The notes below the pieces were generated by a model. The model had not been told where the DNA came from, ran no database searches, and was given only the letters and a program-made list of their open reading frames with translations. From the NCBI GenBank assembly GCA_921293015.1, contig OV121092.1, positions 10,422,001 to 10,486,000 on the forward strand: a stretch of 64,000 bases of DNA, in the 5' to 3' direction. Shown here piece by piece: positions 12,001 through 23,430 of this stretch. The position numbers were made by a program, and so were the translations under genes. The DNA is from Phorcus lineatus. Taxonomy: Eukaryota; Mollusca; Gastropoda; Trochida; Trochidae. Numbering within the stretch: the first letter of the stretch is position 1; every line of letters begins with the position of its first letter.

Positions 12001-12427
12001 TGAGTCTCGCAGTCATTAGCATAAAAATCAATAGTAGGTTACTTTACTATATCAACATTCGTACAAAAGTGTTATTTAATGACATAACATATTGTTATAA
12101 AGACATATATAATAAGGTATAAAAGATTGTTTCAAATAGAAGAAACTATCACGGTATTAAATTGTGCTCTTAATTATTTAAATTCTGGATATCCCCAACA
12201 TTTTCTCTTCTTTCATGAAATAAAGAATAAATAAAACAAACATGAATCGGTATGTTACCCAGTGGCGGCTTAGTAATATTTGGGTGTTGGGGGTTGATTC
12301 CAAACAACCCACAACCCCCACCCATCCCCCTTTGATTCGCCACTGTTACATCATTCATGATCATTGTCTCCTGGTCAGCTCACTGACCATGCACCTTGAT
12401 GGACTAGAAGTGCTGAGATCATTGAAC

Positions 12428-12747
12428 TAAATCAGCGTATATGAATCCGCTCTCGTTCCTTTCTAATATCTCATTCGAGCTAAATCCCTAGTATGGCAGG
12501 CTTGCGGCTTGATATTCGTGGCTCAGCACACCTGTTATTTTTTCAGCCAATGAAATGTCGTTAATTAAGGAGCTTGAAGCTAATACCTTGCGCTAAACGG
12601 ATTTTTTCCATCCGGGTTGCGCCGCTGTTGCTGAATGTGAGTCGTCTCATTGGCTGGTTTGATAGCTAGCGATACGAGGGTTTTGACCCGAAGGAGATCA
12701 GGGCATTAGGAAGGAGCCAGAGCGGATTCATATACGCTAAGCAGGAT
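12428..12747. mobile_element. Foldback MITE, family I, second copy (inverted)
   Basis: The arms 'atcagcgtatatgaatccgc' and 'gcggattcatatacgct' bound a core that holds the family I centre in reverse order ('gatagctagcg' right of 'cattggctg'). The outermost 'tcctgc' is missing on the left and present on the right as 'gcagga'. The insertion is in segmental copy B only. Confidence 0.7.
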
Positions 12748-12939
12748 GGATTAAGAATAAAGTGATTTTCACCAATGTGATGATTCGCTCTACGTCCAAG
12801 GTGACCTGCTTTACATTGCTAAGAACATGAACCTAGAGTCTGCCTCAGAAGAACGTTGGCAAATTACACGGAATCTCTTTAATATCTGTTTATTGATAAT
12901 GAACATTAATCTTCAGCAGTGTTTAAACAGTGTTTTAAA

Positions 12940-13350
12940 ATATTGACTGGAACGGGTTTCCAACGTACTCCAGTAAGGGCTGTTCTCTCCACAACGGTCT
13001 GACAGCACCCGCCTTTCTCGCACGTTCTGACGCAATCTCAACTAGCCAATCACAATAACTGCGGCAAAAGCCTTCGGTATCTGTATCTAGGGGCAATTAA
13101 CTCCCGTTTGCCATTCGTTAACCTTGATCGCCGCTATCGTTATTTCAAACTAGATGATATGATTGGTCCGCTAATGACTAGGTTTTGTCTGCGCTGAACT
13201 GGTGAAAGAACGTACGAGCAAGGTGAGTGCTTTCAGACTGTCGTGGAGAGGACAGCCCCTGATAGAGTACGTTCGAGTCCCGCTAAAGTCAATGTTCATA
13301 AACATTTATTCCTCGGAATGGAATGGAACATGGTCGATTTTAATCAGACT
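12940..13350. mobile_element. Foldback MITE, family II, copy in segmental repeat B
   Basis: Long imperfect inverted arms of about 75 bp. The left arm 'cgtactcc.gtaagggctgttctctccacaacggtctga' mirrors the right arm 'tcagactgtcgtggagagga', '...cagcccctgatagagtacg'. The core 'aaccttgatcgccgctat' is shared with 24858-25274. The right arm contains 'gttcgagtcccgc', which resembles a polymerase III B box. The outermost left TIR is decayed. No coding capacity. Confidence 0.7.
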
Positions 13351-14510
13351 GTAGATCAATGACAATGAAATATGAGAATGTAAATAGCTAGTTGCTTTAA
13401 CTTACTCGTGCCCAAAACGATATGTTTGAATACCATATGTGACGACAGGAGTCAGAAGGAATCTGCAAACACGCTGATATTTGGGAACTTGTTAACATAT
13501 CCATTATTTGTACCCAAATTATGCTCGTATGCCGTATGCCTTGTAACTTTTAATCAAAGATACTGACATATTTGCAGTTAACAGAAGAAATGTTGACATT
13601 TTTCAGTAGACTAAACACGCGATAGTTCGCATTTTTTCTATTACTTGGGTTATAGATTATATATTGAATGACCAGGTTTAGCTGATGACAGCACTGTGTC
13701 TGTGTTTGACCCCAAATGACGATTTTCTTGTATGCTTTATGGGATAGTTGTATAATAGTTCAATGATCCTTTGTTTCTTCAAAGGAATTTTAGAGGATAT
13801 TTGACATTTCTCATCGAATACCATGTATATCTCATCGAGTGCACTATTTCTCTGAGTACAATACCATTATTATTGCACTCAGTAAAAATACGGATTTCAT
13901 TTTCACCGATAAATGGCATATTTAACCAATGAAAATATAATAAACTAACCTACTCATCTGAACAAGGTATACGGGTATTTCTTCTTGAAAATCATATTCC
14001 ACAGCAGCACGTTTAGCAATGCTCATTTTGGTAAATATTTGCATTGAAAGAACAATTAAGGATAGCACATGATAACAGAAATAAGAATTTATCTTCCAAA
14101 ATTATCAATCTAAAGATAGACTTTTTGTAAACCTATGCGTTACCCTACGTCAGTGCTACAAGAAGAAAACGATATCATAAAGAAATTGGATAACAATGTT
14201 GCCGAAAATAGTTACTCGCTGTGAAAAATTACGTCCTGACAGCTTGAAGCTATTATTATTTGACTCCATTATCTGTTTATCTTATAAAACAACCTGACTT
14301 CACAGGAGGGAATGGTGTTGATGGATGGTTGAAGTATAGACACTGTAAAGAGAAAGCCTTGTTTGTTAACATGTGCATTAACAATTTGTAAACACGATTA
14401 ACCTGATGGGTTTTGTGGGCAAAATGTTTGTATAATTTTTAGATGGAAAAATAAGGAACAGTGAGTAATGTACCGACGTGATTGATTACTCATAAAATAT
14501 TGAACATTTA

Positions 14511-14883
14511 CATTGTGTAAGCAATTGATTGTTAAAATGTTCACCATAGTTGATAGGTTGTTTTATCGAAAAGAGGTTCTTTTTAAAAATAGTCAATTAT
14601 TTTAAATTGATAAATTTAAACTAGATTCAACTAAAGCTAAATAAATTAACCCTTTATTTTACTTACTGTGTAATTACTTAACTGATACAGAGTGATGAGT
14701 TTATATAATTCTAAAACAACAACAACCTACATGATATTTTGTGACCTCTATCCTTCGATGCAAGCATTAGAGATAAATAACGTTAGGATATAAGTTACAA
14801 AGGTCTTTTACGAAAGATGTAGTGGCTGAAGAATAAAATTTATGACTGGAGCTTAACATTTTATTTAACTGATAAAATCCAGT
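14511..14883. other. Non-coding spacer
   Basis: AT-rich; nothing recognisable. Confidence 0.4.
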
Positions 14884-15020
14884 ATTTCATTGCTCATTAT
14901 GTAATAAATATTATCATTACATGATTATTTCATTGCTAATTATGTAATAAATATTATCATTACATGATTATTTCATTGCTAATTATGTAATAAATATTAT
15001 CAATACATGATTATTTCACA
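14884..15020. repeat. 43-bp tandem repeat, three units
   Basis: Three almost identical 43-bp units begin with 'atttcattgctaattatgta' at 14884, 14927 and 14970. A fourth begins at 15013 and breaks off. Confidence 0.9.
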
Positions 15021-18000
15021 ATTCATTTGAAGCAAGTTATTGAGTGTTTGGTGTTTTGGTTGCTTAGTCTACTCAAAACACAAACATTAGGGAATGATCG
15101 TGGTGTAGAACGTTTTGCTACGGCATGACAACGTATTGGTCATAAAGAAAATCATTAATCATTTGAAATCTGTGAATATTTTATAAAAAATACATTTAAT
15201 GTAATTTTTCTATTATAGCTATCAAAATACGGTTTTTTTCACGTAACGCCAAACCCATTAGATGGAGAAAATATAACCGAACGCCGACGGTCTTTTCTCA
15301 AAAATTTTCCTCAAAAGATGCAATTAGAGATGAGAAAAACTTCAATACCCAAACAAATATTTACGATCACGTTTCTCACGTTTTTAATCAATAATTCAAA
15401 CGAGAAAGATAACTGAAATTCTGTTCTGCATCTTCTTACCTAAAATTCTCACGTGTGGTACATCAGCTACCAGACTAGGAAGAGTTACTCCCCTTGTCTT
15501 AGACTAAACAATGAATTAAGCTTTTAAAAATAGTTGTACAATCTTGATCAGGGACGCCGTCTTTGCGCATAAGGTAGAAAACTGACTTATGTATGAAGCC
15601 AATGTCAATGTATCTTCTACTTTGGGTTTTATCGTCACTAAATTCATAATAATAATTTGCAATTATCATGATTAAAGTATCAAAATATCTATATTAGCTT
15701 TCTACTGCTTTTATTTCTGGGAAAAGAACTAGCTTCCTTATTGATATATGAAACTTCAGCTCAATGACATAAGCTCAAACATTCACTCAAGTCCTAGTGT
15801 CGGTATATTTGTAACAAAGTAGAATATAAAAAATACAGTATAGTTGACAAATAAAGAGTACCTTTCCTTGTCCTTAGTTAACTAATGCATTACCTTCAAT
15901 GTTGCGCCGTTATTGACTTTTTCGATCCTTGTAGCCGATTACTTATTTCCATATTTATGAAGTGTGACGTATCCGATATTGCTATTTCCCATTATGAATT
16001 AATGAATTGTTAAGAATTCAGCTTTCATCATTATTTTAATTGGGAATGTAAACGTCAACGTTGCGTGACGTTTTTTTATGATACATACACCACTCTCCAG
16101 TTGCATGAATGTTAGATACATCCAAGATCATCCTAGATCTTGTATTAAGTTTGCAGAGAATCAAGCACCTCATCACTCAACCGGATTGACAGATTAACTG
16201 ATCAGAGATGAAAGTATCAAGTATCAAGCAAGCAATACTTGCGACACGGCCATTTTAGTGTGAACACATACTACCCATTTATGGAAGGGAAATAGATTCG
16301 CGTAACTGAATCGAACATAATACGTTCGTTTTAGAACTTGTTCTGTTGAGTGATAAAGAATGTTTTGCAATTTCTAACATGTATTTTCCTGTTCATGAGT
16401 TCCCTTGTTTGCCTTCAAAAACGTGCTAATGTCCCATTTCTACACGCATACACTAATTTGAATATTACCGGTTGATTTAATCATCTCACTTAGAAATTGA
16501 GCTGTTTTAATTATTATTTAATTACTTCGAGTCGAATAAGCATAAAAGTAGAAAATGATGATTACGTTTACGTTTGCGAATTGCCCACAAACTAGTGAGA
16601 AAGTTGTAAGAAAGGCGTGGTCATTTTCTGTTCAGAAGCTTTATGATCGGGAACCAAAGAGAAAAAATAGAAGAAATTTGAACATCATTTTCGAGTATTT
16701 TCTTTTTAAAACATACAAGCCAAATAAAAGATTAACATTCCATCTTTTCGTTTTCTGCTGTTCCTTTCTTACAGTTGCCTGACTAGACAGAGAGACAGAC
16801 AGACAAATATTTCATTCAAGTCTCACTTGTGTACATGCATTTATACATAAAAACGATAAAATTCACAAAGTACACAACCAGTCACTTAGTGATTTATGAG
16901 AGACTAAAACCATTCAATGATATAAAGAAGTTTTATAAGTAGGTTTATATACATTTATCTATTTGAATAGAAATAAAACTATGTTAAGAGAAAATATAAG
17001 AGATGACGTCTTTTTTATAAGTTGAGATTGCAGGTTCTGGCAGCGTGTAAAACTACATGACAATCACTAAAAAAGCACGTTAAACTTTAAAAAATCAGAG
17101 AAAATAGTAGAATTTGTAATGAATAGATTTTTCAATTAATTTACTACAGTAAGGGCCCTTGCGTCAACATACAATCTTATTCAAAACATAAACACATTAT
17201 AAGGAATTCCCGGGAAGTAACTTTTAAAGCAGCAAGATGTTTTGTATCCATGCAGTTATACCTAGTAATTCAAAATTCAAATATTGTAAGAATCGTATTC
17301 TAAAAGTCAATAAGCTTTTGATCTAGGTATCGATTTTAAGCATTTACTTAAAACAAATGGCCAAAAAAATGTTTTCATATTGTGAACTTGGGCAAAATAC
17401 TTATCAATTTAATTCTATTGAAGGAAATACTCATCTTGTAATGGTATAACGAAATATATATAATGCCATGCTTTGTGAAATTAAAATAGTCACAAGAAAT
17501 GATGTAATAATATATTTACAGTCTCAAAACACCCTATATATCAAACTAAATATGACTATAGAATTGAACAAAAAAACTTATTTTGTCTTCTTTGTTTCTT
17601 TTGCCCGTGAGTTTAGAACAGCATGAAAGAGAAAGATAATTTTCAATCTATATTCAATTTTTCAGTGGCATTCTATAACATTTCTATTCAAGCTCATCAA
17701 CTGAAGTCATGCGAGTACATCGAGATTACATTTACTGTTTAAACAAGTACTATATAAGATAGTTGATCAGATGAGTTGTCAACTGAGGCCGTATTGTGTA
17801 CTCTATCATTATGTGCATGTGCTGTTATTGTAGTAAAAAATATATATTTGGTGAAGTTAATGAAACTGTTTTGAAGAAGTGGACTGGCTGCTTCTCTACT
17901 TAATAACCCTTTCTATTATCTCCCCTATCCTTCCACTTTTATCTCTATCCTCTTTAGTTTATCTCTGTCTCCTCATTTCTTTCTTTTTCTATATTAGGTA

Positions 18001-18081
18001 ATAACTTTACACACGATGTACATTTAATTACTAATAAGAACATTACACGACTCTTCACCACGTAGAGTCGAAGTCAATGTA
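15021..18081. other. 3-kb stretch without a recognised gene
   Basis: AT-rich sequence with only chance open frames (the longest, 16555-16782, is 75 codons and low in complexity). A short (GACA)n run lies at 16790-16806, followed by 'aaatatttcattcaa'. This resembles the microsatellite tip of a LINE 3' end on the minus strand, but nothing behind it supports that. Confidence 0.5.
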
Positions 18082-18283
18082 AAATCGTGGGGGTCGACCC
18101 GATATGCCAGTTTCTAATCCCTGACTAGTTAACGAATATCGGATTATAATTAACGACACTGATTGGCTTAATTAAGTGTGCCAGTTGGTGTCAGCCTAGG
18201 TGATATGTGAACTTTTATATTAACCATTTTGATGAGCAATTTATTATGAGTGGTGAACTCCTTTCATTGGAAACTACATATAT

Positions 18284-19274
18284 ATGGGACCACTGTCCTA
18301 TGTCAGATATCACAAAATGGCAAACGTTCAGGTAGATGTTAGCTTCATTCCAAATGCTCGTGGTGGTCAGAATTTAGTGTACAGAGGACATAAGTTTAGA
18401 ACCAGGAAAGGAGAAAGTATACATTGGAGATGCTGTAAGGCTACTTGTAGATCAACGATCAACACCCTCAACAACCTGATCACCACATACAGAGATTGTC
18501 ACAACCATCAGGCCAACAACGACAAGATTGCAGTGGACAAGTTCCTATCGAATTTGAAGGATCTTGTGAAGACTGACCACAGACCAATACCAACAATCTA
18601 CCAAGAAGAACTTACAAGTAAGTTATCAAGCAATGTTTATTCTTCATTTATAGTCTAACTTTATAATTTAAAATTTAGCATACTTAAAAATGCCTGTCAT
18701 TGATCAAATGTGAAAATGCATAGAACTAACGTTTTGCTCTTTTGTTTTCAGGGGTTGGCCAAGAGGAATTCGCGCAGCATATTCCCTTATACCACTCAGC
18801 AGACTCTTCCAGGTTGTCCGCAGAGCAGCAGCACTTCCACTGGTGAGACCAACCGACATCGACGACTTCTGGCTCAATGCTCTCGAGGAAGCTGATCTGG
18901 ACTATCCAGGAGTTCTCAGATTCACTGATTACGTCACCGATCAGTGGGTGGAAGGAGGAAATCGAAGTGTTTGGAACCATTTCGAGACTGCTGGTCCCCG
19001 CACTACCAACAACGTCGAAGGCTGGCACTCCAAAGTCAACAAACTTGTCACCAGCCACCCCAACATCTACCGCTTCATCAACCTCATCAAACAGGAGCAA
19101 GCGTTCTGTGAAGTGACTTTGAAGCAGCTTGCAGCTGGTGCTTCCTTGAAACCCAGAAAAAGGAAGTACCGACAACTGGAAGAGAGACTGGTTACAGAGA
19201 AACGGCGTCTTCACGAAGGTCACTACACCGTTGTTGAATACGAGGATGCTGTCTCCCACTTAGTGGGTTTGTAA
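18284..19274 (+). pseudogene. FLYWCH zinc-finger MULE transposase lacking its catalytic core
   Basis: The 5' ORF carries a FLYWCH-type zinc finger: GGQNLVYRGHKFRTRKG, WRCCKATCRSTI, then HNH, giving a C-C-H-H set. It runs to a GTAAGT donor at about 18615. A T-rich acceptor at 18750-51 follows. Joining there keeps phase and continues QEEFAQHIPLYHSADSS before meeting a stop at about 18845. The C-terminal module lies in another frame: DIDDFWLNALEEADLDYPGV, then GPRTTNNVEGWHSKVN and FINLIKQEQA, typical of the end of MULE transposases, with its stop at 19272-19274. The ~200-residue DDE core that normally separates the two parts is missing, with the break near 18800-18825. Either part could still be translated, but no active transposase is possible. 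Confidence is high for the family and moderate for the intron. Confidence 0.8.
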
Positions 19275-19299
19275 TTTATTATTGTAAATTTTGTCAAGT

Positions 19300-19580
19300 A
19301 TTCGTAAGTGCATAACAAATGATGGAAAATGATGTATATTTTACATGAACATGTTTATTACTGATTATTGATAATGCTTGTACATAATTAAAAATGTATT
19401 TATATAAAATATTTAATAAAATATTGAATCATAAACTGTATTTTAATGCTGATGGAGAATGATATATATTTTACATGAAAATGTTTATTACTGACTGATT
19501 ACTGACACTGCTTGTATATCATTAAAAATGTATTTATTATAATAATGTGTATGAATGTAAAACTGAATAAAATATTGAAT
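19300..19580 (+). repeat. Tandem duplication (~130 bp) in the MULE 3' region
   Basis: The order 'atgga.aatgatgtatatttt', 'acatgaa.atgtttattactga', 'aaaaatgtatttat', 'aataaaatattgaatc' occurs at 19322-19430 and again at 19449-19580. Each copy supplies an AATAAA, so the gene has two candidate polyadenylation signals. Confidence 0.75.
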
Positions 19581-19641
19581 CGAACGGGCGAACTGTCCCC
19601 GAACAAAGAAACTGGCGTAGTGGGGTATGATCAAATCGTGG

Positions 19642-20146
19642 TAAGTTCTGTGTAATTAAAAAAAAAATTTAAAAAAATTCTTCATCATCAGCATCATGAT
19701 TACGATCATCATCAATATAATCATTATCATTATTTTATATGCATGTGTCTGCACATATATATATATGACAATTTCGATTAAACTGAGTGTCATATACTTG
19801 TCATTTGGGAAGAATGTGTGAGATGGTTTGAACTATGTCACCATGTAGTGTATTAAGGTTCGTGTTTAGACAAAACAATATGTAATGTCATGAAAATTAC
19901 TAAACGTTTGCTAAGAGATTCTTTATTTTGTGTAATTTTACATTAAATACACAAAAACTTGTAGTCAATTTTCTCTGTCATCGTATGACAGTCACATTCG
20001 CATTACATTGTCCAGTTTTCGACAAACATGTATATGAATTTAGATTTTAGAGTCTGGTTGTCACTATACCATACTATCAATAAAATAGTTAATAACAGCA
20101 GTATTGGTTTTGGTTTTTTTTAATAAGATCAATTTTTGGCATATTT
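19642..20146. other. Non-coding spacer
   Basis: Contains 'catcat' and (TA) low-complexity patches and nothing else recognisable. Confidence 0.5.
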
Positions 20147-20440
20147 GAGGTGAGATGATTTGCGGTTTAACGCCGCTTTTCAAGAGTATTTCACTCATAT
20201 CGCGGCTGCTCGTATTCATGCAGGGAGAAAGCCCACAATACTGTTATGGCTAAGTGTTGTGGCGAAACTTGCGAGCATCGGCTGGAACTTGCGAACCATG
20301 TGTGGAATTCCGCCGAATTTAGTTTAGCATCGCACCCAAACCTTACTTAATGTAAAACACTTCTCTACTGCTGACAAAGTTGCCGAGCCCCTGGCGGGAT
20401 TCGAACAGGCTAACCATCGCCCAATTCCTTGATATATTGA
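20147..20440 (-). mobile_element. tRNA-type SINE with molluscan-style 3' end
   Basis: On the minus strand the element opens with 'gggcgatggttagcctgttcgaatcccgcc', whose GTTCGAATCCC matches a polymerase III B box. It continues through 'ctcggcaactttgtcagcag' and ends '...aaaagcggcgttaaacc'. The same body recurs, split, at 38655-39863, and the 3' tag at 33162-33215. SINEs with the 'gcggcgttaaac' 3' tag are common in mollusc genomes (from memory). Exact ends and target duplication were not resolved. Confidence 0.65.
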
Positions 20441-20700
20441 CCCCAACAACAATCTTTGAGACTTAACCAGAGGGCCCACATTTTGATAACGATATATCAA
20501 AAACTTCAACAAAGTAACAGATTCCAAAGATACACCGATAAACTGTCGGGGAGTCAAAAGGAAAATAACGTCAACATATTCTGTTGTATTTGTATTAAAA
20601 TCAAAATGATCGCTTCAGGTTTTGTAAGAGTATGACAGATTCACGTTGTTTGTGTTATAATGAGGTGACTGGATCATACAACGGATGCTTTGAATAATAA

Positions 20701-20852
20701 GGAGATAAATCCATTCTGTTTTTTATTTTGGGGTTGTATGTCGTGCATTTTTCACCCCTAAATATACATTTCAAACCGAGTGAAATGTATATTTAGGGGT
20801 GAAAAATGCACGACATAAACCCCAAAATAAAAAACAGAATGGATTCATCTCC
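20701..20852. repeat. Near-perfect 152-bp palindrome (hairpin)
   Basis: The left arm 20701-20773 and right arm 20781-20852 are reverse complements over ~72 bp, with one substitution and one single-base indel, around a 7-base loop (aaccgag). Termini read GGAGAT...ATCTCC. It fits a foldback MITE or a recent inverted duplication. It has no ORF. Confidence 0.9.
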
Positions 20853-22449
20853 ATTCTAACATGACTAATTAGAAAAATAATGAGGAACTAATTTGCCTTG
20901 CGCAACAACAATGTGATAAGGTCGAACCAGTACAGACCAGTTCCACTCGTTACAAAACTACGGTACAGTTCAATTTTCAAAGAACATAAAAAATATATTT
21001 AAAAGATAAACCAATAGGTTTTTATACAAAACCCCTAAATTATTTATTTCATTTAGGAGAATATCTACAAAAGACATTTTTATCCCGTCAATGTTACGTT
21101 TTAAATGTAAATACATAGGACACCTATCACCCCTACAATACCGGCAAGGACTGACCCAATCAAGGGACGTTAATTTAAAAGTAGTTTTTAACTGCTAGCG
21201 CTAACTCCTCACGATTGAACTGATTTAATGAACGATCAAGAAAGCTTTTTTTTCTGGAAATGTGGTTACTTATCAATGAGAGGGGGGAAAGGGATGCAGT
21301 TTGTAAAGATGAAGAATAACGAACGTCTCCTCTCTTCACTTTACGAGTCGCTATTACCTCGAGTTACGATACGAAGAGAGCTCGGTTTGAAATTGAATTT
21401 AGTGATAAAAAAATAAATACTTCGGCAAAAATTAAAACACAAAATGGATGTATCTTCTAAATTTCATGAAAAACACGGTATTCTCAATGTCTTTATAGAA
21501 TTGATTTAAAATTTATTTTGCTGTTGTCTGTAAGGCGATAAAAACATTTCAAACAGTTCAGCGAATGGAGTTTGTCGACGTGCGCGAATGAATGTGAATC
21601 GGTCGTAAATATTTAGAGGTGATTATTAGCGAAATACTCACTCCAAAATTGATTTTGGTAACCAATTCATTCTAGTTTTCGTGTCATGTTAGAATTTATA
21701 TTTTTAGAATTTGACAAATGTAGCCTCGACTCATTATTTATTACGTTAAATCTTAATGAATGACGTTCCTTTAACTCGAAAGTATATCTTTCTATTCCAA
21801 TGAATGTCTTCAACAGATTCAAGTAATAATCAAGCGTGAAATCATTAATCATTCGTGTTATTTACAACAGTTTTGTTTATTAGTGATTCATATAGTTAAC
21901 ACTCCTCCGCTAACAACATCGTCAAGGTTCAGTGACAAGAAATCTGGAATGAAAATATGTTATTGATAATTGGTACACATAACTATACATGATTACTAGG
22001 ATTATTCAATATTTTTAAAACAAACTAATTAAGAAATGTAAGTAGATAACAAAGACGTTCTCTGCGTGTCGATGAATGCAATGGGTAAATAAAGAACGAA
22101 ACAACATTCACTTTTTACAACAATGAATTCAATTTTTAGAAATCTGGGTTTTTTTAAATTACCAGTATAATTCTATTTGAACGTGCTTATTAAGTTTGTC
22201 ATGTATAAAGTATAAACAGATCAGATTACTTTCAATCAGATTTATGACGGTATTGATTTCTACATGAATCGCCCCTTGAGCACATCTATCAATACAAACA
22301 CAACTAGACCAGAAATTGTCTCTAACCGTGTAATGATCACTCGACGCAACTTATCATTTAAGTAAGTTTTTACGTCAACAGAGACATGAATCAGTTTATA
22401 TCTCGGTTAATAAACGGTCGTTGGAATTTAATAACATTTTCAACAAATT
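20853..22449. other. Non-coding stretch
   Basis: AT-rich with short chance open frames only (for example 21228-21416). No repeats or motifs recognised. Confidence 0.5.
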
Positions 22450-23430
22450 AGTGAGCCATTCAAAACCAAGGTCAAGATCAAGATCAAAAGACCAGCGTAC
22501 GATGTGAGTTCTAAAAACCAAGGTCAATGTTCAAAGACAAGCTTAAGATGCGAGTTCTAAAACCACGGTCAATGTCAAACGACAAGCTTAAGATGTGAGT
22601 TCTAAAACCAAGGTTAATGTTTAAAGACAAGCTTAAGATGCGAGTTCTAAAACCACGGTCAATGTCAAACGACAAGCTTAAGATGCGAGTTCTAAAACCA
22701 CGGTCAATGTCAAACGACAAGCTTAAGATGTGAGTTCTAAAACCACGGTCAATGTCAAACGACAAGCTTAAGATGCGAGTTCTAAAACCACGGTCAATGT
22801 CAAACGACAAGCTTAAGATGCGAGTTCTAAAACCACGGTCAATGTCAAACGACAAGCTTAAGATGTGAGTTCTAAAACCACGGTCAATGTCAAACGACAA
22901 GCTTAAGATGTGAGTTCTAAAACCACGGTCAATGTCAAACGACAAGCTTAAGATGTGAGTTCTAAAACCAAGGTTAATGTTCAAAGACAAGCTTAAGATG
23001 CGAGTTCTAAAACCACGGTCAATGTCAAACGACAAGCTTAAGATGCGAGTTCTAAAACCACGGTCAATGTCAAACGACAAGCTTAAGATGCGAGTTCTAA
23101 AACCACGGTCAATGTCAAACGACAAGCTTAAGATGTGAGTTCTAAAACCACGGTCAATGTCAAACGACAAGCTTAAGATGTGAGTTCTAAAACCACGGTC
23201 AATGTCAAACGACAAGCTTAAGATGTGAGTTCTAAAACCAAGGTTAATGTTCAAAGACAAGCTTAAGATGCGAGTTCTAAAACCACGGTCAATGTCAAAC
23301 GACAAGCTTAAGATGTGAGTTCTAAAACCACGGTCAATGTCAAACGACAAGCTTAAGATGTGAGTTCTAAAACCACGGTCAATGTCAAACGACAAGCTTA
23401 AGATGTGAGTTCTAAAACCACGGTCAAAGT
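22450..23430. repeat. 45-bp minisatellite, about 21 units
   Basis: Unit: 'aagatg(t/c)gagttctaaaa' plus 'ccacggtcaatgtcaaacga' plus 'caagctt', 45 bp. A variant with 'aaggttaatgttcaaagac' recurs about every 270-360 bp, suggesting duplication of blocks of six to eight units. Because 45 is a multiple of three, a 294-codon minus-strand frame stays open across the array (SFDIDRGFRTHILSL per unit). The flanks give no start context, no splice signal I trust and no non-repetitive coding sequence, so I treat it as non-coding. Confidence 0.9.

Larger units (their letters stand above)
9780..14510 (+). repeat. Segmental duplication, copy B
   Basis: Collinear with copy A over its whole length by the landmarks listed there. 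It is about 1 kb longer, mainly because foldback MITEs of two families sit at 12428-12747 and 12940-13350. It also shares the 'cacatattg' to 'aagaacatgaacct' portion with partial copy C. No intact gene is seen. Confidence 0.75.
18091..19632 (+). mobile_element. MULE (Mutator-like) element with 9-bp target duplication
   Basis: The 9-bp sequence AAATCGTGG stands at 18082-18090 and again at 19633-19641, exactly flanking a 1542-bp unit. The unit's ends are inverted: left gggtcgacccgatatgccag + tttct, right agaaactggcgtagtggggt + atgatc. A 9-bp duplication is characteristic of Mutator-like elements. The cargo is a FLYWCH-finger/MULE transposase gene that has lost its middle. The exact duplication implies a fairly recent insertion. 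Confidence 0.85.

Noticed and set aside
22511-23395. 294-codon minus-strand protein
   Set aside because: Pure 15-residue repeat from a 45-bp minisatellite with no unique coding flank; recorded as a repeat, with a note in the findings.
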